From assembly GCA_018398765.1 (NCBI GenBank), contig JAHBMJ010000328.1:10001-50778 (forward strand): a stretch of 40,778 nt of DNA. Direction: 5' to 3'. Every line of letters begins with the position of its first letter. Positions within the stretch are counted from its first letter, which is position 1. The stretch comes from Chromera velia (lineage: Eukaryota; Sar; Chromeraceae). A model generated the notes under the pieces. That model was not told the DNA's origin. It searched no databases and saw only the letters and a program-made list of their open reading frames with translations. Positions 29,758 through 40,384 of the stretch are shown here, piece after piece. A program made the position numbers and the translations under genes.

Positions 29758-31899
29758 AGAGAGAGAGAGAGAGAGAGACTGCAGACGCGTGTGAGCAAGC
29801 ATGTGCCTGTGTGTGCAAGAGTGTTTTTGTCGGTATGCTTGACCTGTGTGTGTTCCCTCTGTCTTTGCAGCACCACAAAGTACCATATTTTTGAGCAGCT
29901 GCTGTGTATGCTCGCCCAAACGCACAGAGAGCGGGGCAGAGACAGAGAGAGACTAGACAGGCCCAGCACAGGCGTGGCGGCAGCAGCAAGGGTATCAAAT
30001 CCTGGAGGGTCCTGGCCTAATTCCCAGATGATCGAGACAGAAGGACGTCGGGAGCTCGTTTCTCTTCTTTCTTCACTTGTTGACTGACTTTCGGTCAGTC
30101 AGTCGCGAAAGTCAGTCAGTCGGATCAATCAATCGAAGTAGCGGATCAATCAAAGATGAAACCGTATGGCGTGCTTGCATGGAACCAAAGCTTCAGTCCG
30201 CGATAAATCTTTCGGACCTCTGAAGTAGCTAAAAGCGCGACCCATTGCCAAATTAAAGAACTGCATGCGCATTTGTCCTTCTTTGTCAGACCCACCCCCT
30301 CTCCTTCACTGTGTGTCCACCACCTGAGCCTCGACTTCAATGACATCAGTTAAACTGTTCGCTGGGGCACACGCAGACGAGCTGCCTGCTGGCCAGTCTT
30401 CTCTGAAATCCATCTTTCCGCTTTTCTTGCCGGCTTCACGCCAGTACATGCATTATTGTGTTGTGCTGTTCTTACTCATTCATCAATTTTGCTTGCAGGC
30501 CTTTGAGATGGCGTGGGAAGCAACCCCATCCGCCAGAAATGTACAGCTGCCGGTCTCTCTGCATGTTCTCGGTGTAGCAAACCGTCTGAACGGATCGATG
30601 GCTGTCCTGTCTAGAGAGGATACGGTGTCCCTCTGCCGTTTCTCCTGCCTCCCTGCCTTCCTCATTGCCGAGCTTGAGGCACTACCTCAAGACATTCTTC
30701 CAGTTGACGCGCCCCTATGCACATTGCTGGTGTCCCTGATCTGTCGGGCATTTGAAGTTGACAAAAACGTCTTCTCAGCAACGTATGAGGGGGGGCGCCT
30801 GTTGTCAGCATTGGAGTCTCTGAAGGAAAGACTCCAGACGAATCTGGAGGAAAGGCAAGTGCTCTTCATGGTTGACGAGATCATCAAACGGACCCGAGAG
30901 CTGATGGAGAAGGAGAAAGAGGAGAGAAAGAGGAAAGCGGCAGCAGAGGCCGCTTTTTCCCCCCGAAGAAGCGGTTCCAGCGCAGGCGTGCCCATTCCGT
31001 CAGATTCCAGCGCAGGCGTGCCCATTCCGTCAGATTCCAGCGCAGGCGTGCCCATTCCGTCGGATTCTAGCGCAGGCGTGCCCATTCCGTCGGAGTCTAG
31101 CGCAGGCGTGCCCTTTTCCCTCTTAGGCAGTCTCCAGGTAAGAAAAGTGCTTGCAGCAATGACTTACCAGATACATTCTGTAACCGCATTTTTTTTCTTT
31201 ATTGCTTTCCCTTTTTTTATCAATGTGAAGCACCAGTCTGTTTGTCTTTTCGTGTTGCCTTTCTTTTCATCTGGCCGCGAACCGCCAACCTGTGGCAATT
31301 CAGCATACCGACTGCCTCTGCAATGCCTTGAGTCAGACCTTCTTGAAGGGGCCTCTCATTGCTCTTCGCTGTTAATTTTTTCAGGTGCATGTGCTTGTCT
31401 CCGTCAAACATATATCAGATTGCCGTCTAGATTGTTCTGACGGTTCTTTCAACCATGACTTCTTGCAGAGAGCCGCAAAGAGGACCCTCGAGAGGACCGC
31501 CGACTTGGTGTCAGAGACGTTGAACTTCCCTTTCGGGAGAGGCGGCAGGAAAGAGAGGAGACGGTCAGTGAAAGGACATCTGTATGCAAATCCCTTCACT
31601 TCACGTCCTTGGGTCACGGTGGAGCGCCAGTGTATGTCTTTCGGAATCCCGCAAGTGCGAACAACGATGCGATTTGTGCTTCTTCGTTTTTTGAAATTCG
31701 GACTCGCGAAGAGGGATACAAAACAAAATGGTGGTCGTGCTACAGAACTTGCGGTACAGAGTCAAATGCTTTTGGATGAAATATGATGCATATACTTGTG
31801 CATCTCCGTGTTTCTTTGTCTGTATGCAGAGAGGCCCAAGATTCGAGGAGACAGGGCGATGCTGCGCCGGAGGGGAATGAGACAGAACAAAGAGAGTGA
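26976..31899 (+). CDS. Unidentified nine-exon protein, possible UBC/RWD-like fold
   Basis: Exons: 26976-27440, 27716-27877, 27972-28045, 28380-28525, 28935-29021, 29871-29991, 30499-31137, 31469-31563 and 31830-31899 (TGA). All junctions keep phase except exon 3 to 4, which is off by one base, so a small exon or different donor there is missing or the gene is damaged. The N-terminal exon has DLVIINSDGHTTENLRHL and a charged helix (TVRMTIKRRLQQLDERA). Exon 4 has VQLFVAFREGGHPFFPPRVV, which resembles the strand-turn-HPxxPP element of E2/RWD folds; this is suggestive only. Exon 7 holds about 110 ordered residues, a charged coiled coil (ELMEKEKEERKRKAAAEAA) and a 10-residue repeat, SSAGVPIPSD. 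No catalytic motif or membrane helix was recognised. It diverges from the JmjC gene. Confidence 0.65.
29340..29790. repeat. TG, TCTG, TC and GA microsatellites
   Basis: (TG)n at 29341-29440, (GTCT)n at 29645-29680, then (TC)n, (TG)n and (GA)n to 29780, flanking repeat copy 3. All lie in intron 5 (29022-29870) of the 26976 gene. Confidence 0.95.
29440..29670 (-). repeat. Intronic interspersed repeat, copy 3 (inverted)
   Basis: Reverse complement of copies 1 and 2: CAGTGATCACGTCAAAG, GGAGGTGGAGAGGCAAGGGG, CGCTTAACTCTCACCTTTCG, TTTCTTTTTGTCTCTTGTG, a TTCATGAAGAAAAGAAGGGA variant and a (GTCT)n end. Its host gene is on the + strand, so it too is antisense to the host. Confidence 0.85.
30975..31121 (+). 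repeat. 30-bp coding tandem repeat
   Basis: Four full and one partial 30-bp units in exon 7 of the 26976 gene encode SSAGVPIPSD repeats. Units differ by one or two bases, so the expansion is recent. The region is probably disordered in the protein. Confidence 0.95.
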
Positions 31900-32215
31900 A
31901 TTGGAAGACAGACTTGGGTCTCTGATGGTCTCTGATATGTGGGAATCCGGTCTCTGATGGTTTCTGAAGCTCTTTATGGAAAGTCTGTGAATCTGGAGCA
32001 TATGCAGAGTCCAACAGGTGTTGCCTGAAGTAATCAATGAAGTCAAATGATTCCGACGGAGATGAAATTTGCGCAGCGCGGCACTGAATCGAATGCGCGC
32101 ACGGCGGTCAATCGAATTCACCTACGGCCCAGAGTGCCCCCGACGGCTTGCCCCCGGCCCGCCCCGCGGCTTCGCCTTCCTGCGTGTGCGCGGACGGAAT
32201 GACTGACACCCTATG
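31900..32215. other. 3' flank with GC-rich block, no gene assigned
   Basis: After the TGA at 31897, short imperfect GGTCTCTGATG copies occur at 31916-31970. A G+C block at 32125-32175 (CCCCGACGGCTTGCCCCCGG and similar) resembles the three candidate promoters but lacks GCATGC, and I found no gene starting beside it. Confidence 0.5.
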
Positions 32216-33724
32216 TCTCAACTGAAAGTACGTGTTTACAATCACGAGAAGGACAAACTTTTTAAGGAGGACAAAAGCATATTGAAGCAGGTCAAAGAAT
32301 GAAACTAGCGAACTGAAGTTTATTTTTAGCTAGATTTTTAGACTTATTTCATACATACTTAGACATATACATGCACGCTGTCATTTTTAAGCATTCATGT
32401 TTTATTTACCAGGTTTCTAGTCAGTTAGGCTGAGTTAGCTAGGCTAAGGGCCTAACGCTGCTAAACTAGCCAGATTACTGAGTAAACACCTAAAATAAGC
32501 ACAAGAGAAAGTGATATGACACTAATATCGTAAGGAAGTCAGCTATCCTTAAAAAAAAGGTTTAATACGATACCTAGTAAGACACTTATCTCTAGCAGTT
32601 ATCTATTTAAAATAAACGGTATCATAAAGTCCAACAATGAAATAATAATATTTGATTAAATTAAACTGTACTTTAAATTATGAGCTAGGTTTTTGGTAAG
32701 ACTATGCAGATCAACTTATTTTGTACTATCTAAAAATATGTTTTCAATTTTTTATATTTATTGTAGTCTTATTATAGCTTTAAAAAATTTTAAAAGTCTG
32801 GTACAGGTCTGGCAAAATTTAAATTTATAGTCAAAATTGACTCAAAAAGCCTGTATGGTCTGCATCCCAAATTAACTTTTTGATTGATGAAAGTTTTTAA
32901 CTACTGAACTTTTATAGTAAACTTTTTGAAAAAGTCTGGTGGTAGTTTACATTTCGGGAAGTATACAAACTATATGAAAGCTAAAAATTGGTATATACAG
33001 ATCGAACGGACTTAAAGTGCTAGCTTAGAAACAAAAATATACTTTTAAGACCTTATTCTGCTATTAACCATTTTTTACTTCAACAAAAAAATGTCTGCTT
33101 CAAAAACAAGGTCAGTATTTTAAAAAAAACTTCGGTTCTAATAAAACTGTAGTAACGAAACGGCTTTTCCACTCTCTTGCTCCTCTTGTTGCATTGTGCA
33201 CGCTTCTTCACCAATGAATGCGTGTTCTCTTTGTGTGTTTACCGCTCTAGGTTGTCCCATGCATCTGCATGCTCTGCAACAGCATCAGCATTCAGAGGAA
33301 CACTTTGAAAATACTTTAAAAGAGGTCAAGGAACACAAAAGAAATGGCAGAAAGCAAGAACAATCTCGATTCTTCTTTTCTCCTTTTTCCCTTCTGACAT
33401 TCTCTTATCATCCACTCAGACAGACAACTTTGAATGCTTTCCTTTTCTACACAATACTAGACACAAAAAAAGGGTCACAAATGTTTCGATCGTGATGCTT
33501 CTGTACTCAGGAACCGGAAAACAGACTCCCGTCCCTTCCTCTCGTTCTCTTTCTCCTTCAACCTCTCCCAGTCTACATATCTTCATCTCTGTTTTTTTAA
33601 TACTCTGTCTGTCTCTTTGTCACCCTCTGCCCATCTTTCATGCACGGAGGCACAAACACAGAAAGATCAGCAAACCAGCTGATCAACAAAGAAGGAGGAC
33701 TTTAGAGAGATAGCCAAGAATATA
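32216..33724. other. AT-rich intergenic DNA
   Basis: Strongly AT-rich to about 33170, with CTAG and TTTAAA words, then more balanced composition. Open frames at 33196-33495 and 33492-33713 show no domain, and no RNA gene was recognised. Confidence 0.65.
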
Positions 33725-33744
33725 TTGTCCGTCCGTCCGTCCGT

Positions 33745-33776
<32 letters not shown>

Positions 33777-33790
33777 CAGTCAGTCACCCA
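33725..33790. repeat. GTCC then CAGT tetranucleotide repeats
   Basis: (GTCC)n at 33727-33752 passes directly into (GTCA)n to 33786. The two tetranucleotides differ by one base, suggesting that one motif mutated and spread from the other. Confidence 0.95.
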
Positions 33791-34146
33791 GACAGACTGC
33801 GTTATCTTTTCTTTCCCCTTTTCTCTTTCTTCATTCAGTTCTGCTTTTTTCTTTCTTTGATTAGAATAGACAGATACACGGACAGACACACGAATAAGCA
33901 GACACAGACAGACAGACACACGAACAAGCAGACACAGACAGACAAACAAACCCTTCCTTTCACTCTCTTCTATTTTCTTCTTTTCTTTTGGCGCGCTCTC
34001 GGTGGAAGGGTACCAGAGCTCCAGGCCTTAAGTCGTACCCAGCGGCCCTTCCTTGCCTAGTGCAGGGTTGCCCTCTTGCACTTCCACAGACAGACAGACA
34101 GACAGACAGACAGAAGACTATATGTTTCTTCTTCTCCCTTCTTTTC

Positions 34147-34178
<32 letters not shown>

Positions 34179-34307
34179 TATATCGTCTTTTCTTTCCCTT
34201 TTTCTCCTTCTTCATTCTCTTCTGTTCTGTTTCTTTCTTTCTTCTTTTGGCGCTCTCTCTCAGTGGAAGGGTACCAGAGCTCCAGGCCTTAAGCGTACCC
34301 TGCGGCC

Positions 34308-34346
<39 letters not shown>

Positions 34347-34540
34347 CACGAACAAGCAGACACAGACAGACAGACTATATCGTCTTTTCTTTCCTTTTTT
34401 CTTCTTCCTCATTCTCTTCTGTTTTTTTCTTTCTTCTTTTGGCGCGCTCTCTCAGTGGAAGGGTACCAGAGCTCCAGGCCTTAAGCTTACACTGCGGCCC
34501 TTCCTTGCCCAGTGTAGGCTTATGCCTTTGCACTTTCACA
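33786..34540 (+). repeat. Tandem cluster of a compound repeat, 3 units
   Basis: Three units share the order (GACA)n, pyrimidine-rich spacer (CTTTTTCTCCTTCTTCATTC), TTGGCGC...CTCTC, then GTGGAAGGGTACCAGAGCTC and CAGGCCTTAAG. Core GGTACCAGAGCTCCAGGCCT starts near 34010, 34270 and 34464. Units 1 and 3 continue into CGGCCCTTCCTTGCC and a TTTGCACTT/CTTGCACTT end; unit 2 is cut short by new (GACA)n. TATATGTTTCTTCTTCTCCC at 34119, from the intronic repeat family, interrupts the cluster. Confidence 0.85.
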
Positions 34541-35510
34541 CTCTTTCCATCTGGACGTGGTCGTTTCTTATCTTCTCCTTTCGTTTACGAGGCAGCAGCA
34601 GCAGCGGCCCCCAACCGCCAGCAGCAGTAGCATTTTCTTTTTTTTTTTCTGGGGTACGTTCCCTTTCTTTCTTTTTTTCTTCTTCTGGGGTTCCCTTTAT
34701 CGTTTTCCCTTGACGAAGACAATAGTAACAACGGACCAGCCCCCCTCTTCTTGTTGGATCTCTTCTTTTGCCCCCCCGCCTAGATGGAAAGAATGCGTGT
34801 GCGTGTGCATGTATGCATGTCCTTGTATGTGCGACGTATGTACAGAGAGACAGACTATATGTTTCTTCTTCTCCCTTTGAGACAGACAGACAGACAGACA
34901 GACCAGACCAGACAAACACACAGACAGATAGACATGCATACAGACAGATACATACACAGACAGACAGACAGACAGACCAGACCAGACAAACACAGATAGG
35001 CACATACACAGACAGATACATACACAGATAAATAGACAGATAGGCGGACAAAGAAACGAAGGAGGAAAAAGACAGTCGAGGAACAGAACCCCAGCGAAAT
35101 AGTATTGGAAGGCGACGTCAAAGAAGACCATGGCCGCACCCTCCCAAGCCACTTCCAAAAAGGCATGCCGCGCACAAGTTTCATAAAACTAACCTTCCAT
35201 TTCTGGCTGCATCTGCTCCTGCCTACACTAACACTCCTGCGTTCTGACACCTGGCCTGACCTGGTTGATTGGCATCTTGTCGACCATTTAGAGGGCCCGC
35301 GTGCCAGCATGAGCCATTTAGGGGACGGACGACGTGCATGCAAGAATGAGTTCATTCGTTCGTTCCTCTGTGCGTTTGGGTGTGCACAGATCTGCTGGCC
35401 AGACGCAGGACAGACAGACTGTTTCATGTTTTCTTTTGGCTTCTTGTCTTTATGTACACACTACATGTTTCTGCTTCTGCCTTCTGTTCTTCATATACAT
35501 AACAGACAAA
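34541..35510. other. Microsatellites and one doubtful minus-strand exon
   Basis: (GACA)n-type tracts at 34878-35045 include a duplicated CAGACCAGACCAGACAAACA. Further pieces of the intronic repeat family occur at 34854 and 35455. On the minus strand at about 35065-35175 a short frame (FLEVAWEGAAMVFFDVAFQY, YFAG) looks protein-like, but a TAG lies just upstream and no acceptor or partner exon was identified. I do not assign a gene. Confidence 0.35.
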
Positions 35511-35549
<39 letters not shown>

Positions 35550-35632
35550 GAAGAAAGGAAGGAAGGAAGGAAAGAACGAAGGAAGGAAAGAACGAAGGAA
35601 GAAAGGAAGGAAGGAAAGAAGGAAGGAAGAAA

Positions 35633-35663
<31 letters not shown>

Positions 35664-35690
35664 GGAAAGAACGGAGACAGGAAGAGAGGA
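35508..35690. repeat. GAAA/GGAA microsatellite
   Basis: About 180 bases of (GAAA)n with (GGAA)n interruptions follow AACAGACAAAAAGAAAG, the same head that precedes the poly-purine part of the intronic repeat family at 24220 and 15930. Confidence 0.95.
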
Positions 35691-35699
35691 AGAAAGGGT

Positions 35700-36514
35700 C
35701 GTGCAAGGAGGCCCACCATGAATGCGGAATTGAAGAGAAACTGTTACACTCTGTCTAAAGGCCAGTATATACACGGGCTCAGAGGTTCGGCTGGGACACA
35801 CTCAGTATATAAAGTGTGAATTCGAAGCATCTGGTGGAGAATTAGTGTAGTCATCCTGTGGATGGGGGGTGCAACAGAAAGAACGGACTCAAATCCAGGA
35901 TACATCACGATCTATGCATACATTGCATGAACATGGGCTGCTGGGAGCACGGCTCCACTCTAGCAAAGCCAACTTCATTCATTCATTCATTCATAAGCAA
36001 GAACCAAAGGCACCGCTGCGAAAGCGAACAACATTTTCATGACCCACCCGCGAAAAGAGGTTTTGTCGAGTTCGTTTATTCATGTGACCCATCCATATAT
36101 GGTCAACAGTTTTGTTTCGTCGAAGACACGCAGCATAAAAGCAACACTTGAGGCTTGCGACGCCCATCCTCTCGTGGAAAGGTTGAAGAGGTCCGTTGGT
36201 CGAGACTTAACAAAAGACACAGTGGTATAGAAATACAGAGCTATTTCTATCATGACATCAAACCTCTCATAAGAAACTGTGATTTCCTAGACTTCCTAGA
36301 AAGTCAGGCTCAGACAGTCAGAGACTGTTAGAAGACTGAAGAATTCAGTCTTGCCAGATGACGTTAATCTTCCTGATTTATCAGACTGAACATGGAGTGA
36401 CTAAAACAACAGATATGCAACGCTTGATATGCAACGATGCAACATGCACGCAAGTCCGCGCAACGCAAAGGCTGGCAAAGGCATACTCAAAGCAACACCT
36501 ACTTTGATCTAAGT
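35700..36514. other. Possible 3' LTR region of the Copia relic
   Basis: This stretch lies just beyond the presumed polypurine tract of the minus-strand Copia relic and has no gene. A 3' LTR is expected here, but the far LTR is outside the window, so its ends cannot be set by comparison. Short (CATT)n occurs at 35977-35994. Confidence 0.35.
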
Positions 36515-36570
36515 TTACTCCCCCCCCGAGAGAGTGATTGAAACAAAACGAACGAGGTAAGATCGAAGTC

Positions 36571-37066
36571 TCAATCAATATTTGGCCACGCTTTCTCAAT
36601 GGGGATCCATTTAGTCAGACAATCTGCTAATTGTTCATCTTTTCCTGATACGTGCTCAACTGAAACAGAACATTCCTTCAATGCTTGCTGAACAAAAGCA
36701 AAGACTCCGAGCAACTGTGTATCTTCCTTCAAAGCACCGGCACGGAGTTGATCAATCAGCGTTCTGGAATCGTCAAACAGACGAACAGGGACATGATCAA
36801 ACAACAACCGAACTAAACACAAAAGCTGTGGAAGCTTCTTCAAGGAAGCTCTCATTGCCAGAAGTTTGGCCCCAGCAGAGCCAAGAACCTTTCGCTCTGT
36901 GTGATTCCCAATCAATCACATTTCTCCAACAACGAAGAGGCCAACGTGAATCGCATAGCATGACAAGAAAACCAGAACGGGAATCGTTTGCTCCCCTGTG
37001 ACCTCCATCAACAAAAATGTGAAGTTCAATGAAACCAATTCGGTTCATCAAAGGAAAGAAAATCAA
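36571..37066 (-). pseudogene. Copia RNase H, frameshifted
   Basis: The first half (IFVDGGHRGANDSRSGFLVM) and second half (GSAGAKLLAMRASLKKL, VRLFDDSRTLIDQL, EHVSGKDEQLADCLTK) of a Copia RNase H lie in different frames, with the slip between about 36915 and 36870. LADCLTK is the usual Copia C-terminal signature (LADxLTK). The frame ends in TGA just before the purine tract. Confidence 0.85.
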
Positions 37067-37087
37067 ATCGTGTGCAAATAAACAAGA

Positions 37088-38767
37088 TTAAATCAAAAGA
37101 GTACCAACAACGCGAAAATAACAGAGAGTCGGGGTATTTCGCCAGCGGGACAATTCAGAGAAAGCAAAAGAAAGCCAGAAAAGGGTTTTCGTTTTCCAGC
37201 CCAGCTTGCCCATCCAAACTCTGTAGGGCCCCTCAAGGCGCATGTCGACTTTATTCTCTCTGGGTGGATCGAAATCAGATGCGACCACCTTCCCTGAGGC
37301 CTTGCTTGCTGGAACATTACACACACGAACATACTCGTGCTGACTTTGACGAATTGTCCCCTGACAATGACAAGTTTCGATTCCTACCACTCTCTTTCTC
37401 TTTCTCCCGATCAAATCCGGCTTTTCACACTCAATCTTTTCTCTCAATCGATTGAGATCATCGATTGGATTCTGACTGCTGCAAAGCAAATCATCGTAAT
37501 AAGTATTCATCCATGCAGATGGATACACACGCTTCACATCAACAATTGACGAGTCGTCGGAGCGTGCGAGTGGAGGAAGGGATGGAACACGAAGGAAAAT
37601 AGATTCACATACTTCTTTGAAACGAAAGAAAGAAGTCAAAAGATCTTTTAACGAGTGTATGAATAGACGTGGGGAGTCCTTCATACCATAGGCCGCCCTC
37701 AGGAGCCAATAAATAGCTCCAGCGACGAAGCCCAAACGAGAGGCGGAGAGGGGCAGCCAAGCAGGTAAACGAACAGCAATTCTTTCAGATGAAGGGAGAG
37801 GAACCTGAAGAAATGCAGTACAGACGTCAGTCACAGCAATCAGCCAATCACGCATTAAGATATAAATGAAAAGAACACGGAGGAAAACAGCTGACGGGGT
37901 ACCTGCATAAGTTTCCGTTTCGCGAGGGTCGGCCCATTTATGGCCCTGGATAGTCAGACGTGCTTTTACTTTTCTTTCTTTTCCTTTAATTTTCCACGTC
38001 ATGACCCATCTCATACTCATTATCAAGACACCCATCAAGACAGTTGTTTTGGGTCTTACGAGATCCCCCAGGACCTCGAACTTGGAGTAATTTCCTAATT
38101 CCCGATCCCCCGCCGCATCAAACAGTCCTTTGTCGACATCTGTCCAAGGTGCAGGGGTATGAGTTACCCCAGAGACGGAATCGGCAGGAAGAGGGGAATC
38201 AAACGACTTCGCTTCGGACAGAACGAAGAGAGATGGACTCTCATTCCAGTCATGCTGTCTCTCTTCAAAGAAAACGAAATCTGGGTTGTCCATCCATTCC
38301 AAATCAATCACCCAAACAGAATTCTCACACTCAAAAGCTTTTGTCTCCTCATGCACAAGCCTCTCGATGACTGAATAAGGCTCCGAGAGGAGAGAAGAGA
38401 GAACAGCGTGCCCTGGACATCGGGACTGGTATACAAGATAACAACAGCACCCCCCCTCACGTGCGACTGAACGAGCTTGACAGGCCGCGACAAGATTTGC
38501 AGCGGTGAAGAAAAGGGGAGGGGAATACGAGAAAAAAGAAGAAAGAATGGGACACAAAGGGGAAGAAATGGAGGTGGAAGAAGGAAAAGAAAAATTCATT
38601 GCACTCGAAAGAACATTCGATGCATTCACGGACAGGTGAGGCCACGATGCATTTATACGTTGAAAGACAGAAGGGGGAATTCGATCAGACTCAGTCAGGT
38701 CAAAACGTTCAAGAATGCGATCCGGATGGATCGTTGCCGTGCCACCCGCAGCGGCAGGCAGACCCAT
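37088..38767 (-). pseudogene. Copia reverse transcriptase
   Basis: RT motifs appear in order: MRWVMTWKIKGKERKVKARL, QGHKWADPRETETYAGTPSA, WLIAVTDVCTAFLQVPLP (first catalytic Asp), LLRAAYGMKDSPRLF, NTYYDDLLCSS (catalytic YYDD; YVDD or YVDDM is usual) and YRVWMGKLGW...FAFSELSR. The first roughly 200 codons are less conserved. A TAA at 37088-37090 separates RT from RNase H in the same frame. Confidence 0.9.
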
Positions 38768-38770
38768 CGT

Positions 38771-39325
38771 TCAAACGATCGTGCCGTCAGCCTTCTCTTG
38801 ACTCAGATTCATGACAGTGAGACGGCCATTCTTTCTTATCTCTCCCAACTCAACAGCAAACAGATTTCCTTTGCTGTTGGAAACAAGTGCGCACCCCCCC
38901 TGACTCATGGAGTGCCGTGAAGAAGAACTGGCAGCTGAAGGAGGGGGAAAAGGAGGCAAGGAGGGAAGAGAAGATGAAAGGGACGGGAAAGGAGCAGGAC
39001 CGCCAGCCGCGTCTGAAGTTGCTCTCTGCGGCGAAACGGGCGGAATTGAAAAAGGAGAAGAAGGCAAAGAAGGCGAAATCAAAGGACGAAAAATCTCTGC
39101 ATCCTCAATGGGCTCATCAACTTCCTCCAACACGTACCCTGGATCTTTCACACCCAGAGAAACAGAAGGAGCAGTGGAAGCAGCGGGAGCGGAAGGAGGA
39201 ACTCGGGAAGGACGGTGCTTCGGGGGACGGGAGGGTTGGAAAGGGACAGAATGTGAATTGGCGCGAGGGAGAGGAAAAGAAAAACGAGTGAGAACAAATT
39301 CCCAAAGTCTGCTCCTCTTCACCAC
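38771..39325 (-). pseudogene. Copia integrase-RT spacer
   Basis: A Pro/Ser-rich low-complexity linker (SLPSLPPFPPPSAASSSS) sits in the same frame as integrase and RT, bounded by in-frame TGA codons at 39347 and 38771. It is typical of the variable C-terminal integrase region of Copia polyproteins. Confidence 0.6.
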
Positions 39326-39346
39326 CCCTGGAGAGGTGGAGTGCAG

Positions 39347-40384
39347 TCACACCCAACCTACTCTGTGGACAGAAGGCCCCCAACAGAAACGCTCAACGTC
39401 CCAAGGGGCACAAACACACTCTTGATCAGAAACGCCGAAAAGAAACACCCCGAAACAGGCTCGGGGTCGACACCCTTTCTTTTCTGTCTGCACATGAGGA
39501 CGCCACACTGCAAAGTCACATAGCATCCATGAATCATCGGCTGCTTTTCCTTCACTGCGAAGGATAGGGGACCTCTCCTCACTCGTTACAGTCCGATTGT
39601 ACCCGTAGCAAACCGAACAAACCAAAAAGGGAGCCCAAGAAAGAGGGAAGCCAAAAGAAAGAAAAAGAGACTCAAGACCTGCACGAAGAATCTTCTGCCA
39701 GGTTTCGCATGGACCTTTGGATGACTTGGGAGGAACGGGAATGATGCGAACACCGTGACGTGAAAGCAGAGCAGGGACGTCTCCTTCCATGAGAGCCTTT
39801 TCATTATCACAACGAAGAATGCGTGGAACTCCTACACTCAACAGCCACTCAACGACCGTCGGCATGAGGCTCTTCGTTCCCTTGGAGGAGACAGGACGGG
39901 CAATCACAAGACCTCCTGCTCGGTCAACTAAAGAAAAAACAATCGAAAGATTCTCGCGAAAAGAAACGCGATGAAGAGGAAAAGAAAGGTCGAAATCGGA
40001 AATGAACATTAGATCGGCTCAAAATTCATCGAGAAAGGAAAGATAAGAAGAAGAAGAACGAGGACGGAAGGAAGGAATCGGACATTGGATAATAGAGCAG
40101 CACAGACAGAAGCTGAGAATTGCTTCAATTTTCTTTCGTGGAATGCTCAGAAGGGAAGTTTTCTTTTTCTCTGACCACGTTGCTCGAAGCTGAGGATAGT
40201 AAGCACATCCATGCCTAAGGTGCTCATGCAGCACCGTATCCCTCAAGGCAGGAGAGCAGCCAAGCAGAGAAGCCGTTTCTCCGAAGAAGTCGTGAGAGGG
40301 AATCTCTTTCCTTCCACCCGAACGGCGAAAAGGAACACGAAAACACGTATCGGATTTCAATGGCGCAGAGAAAAGCCCCAGCAC
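39347..40384 (-). pseudogene. Copia pre-integrase and integrase region
   Basis: The pre-integrase part has LRDTVLHEHLRHGC (the H-x3-H of the HHCC finger) and a later Cys cluster (CLCCSIIQCP). After an in-frame TGA at 40016-40018 the integrase core begins ADLMFISDFDLSF (first Asp), continues with ILRCDNEKALM (second Asp) and ends the triad near PPKSSKGPCETWQKI (Glu). This gives a recognisable DDE core. A TGA at 39347-39349 ends this frame segment; reading resumes in the same frame. Confidence 0.8.

Noticed and set aside
29038-30087. 349-codon + strand frame
   Set aside because: It spans an intron full of (TG)n and repeat copy 3. Only 29871-29991 is supported as an exon by splice sites and phase.
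34090-35045. CRISPR-like regular short repeats
   Set aside because: These are (GACA)n microsatellites with no unique spacers of fixed length, in a eukaryotic genome.
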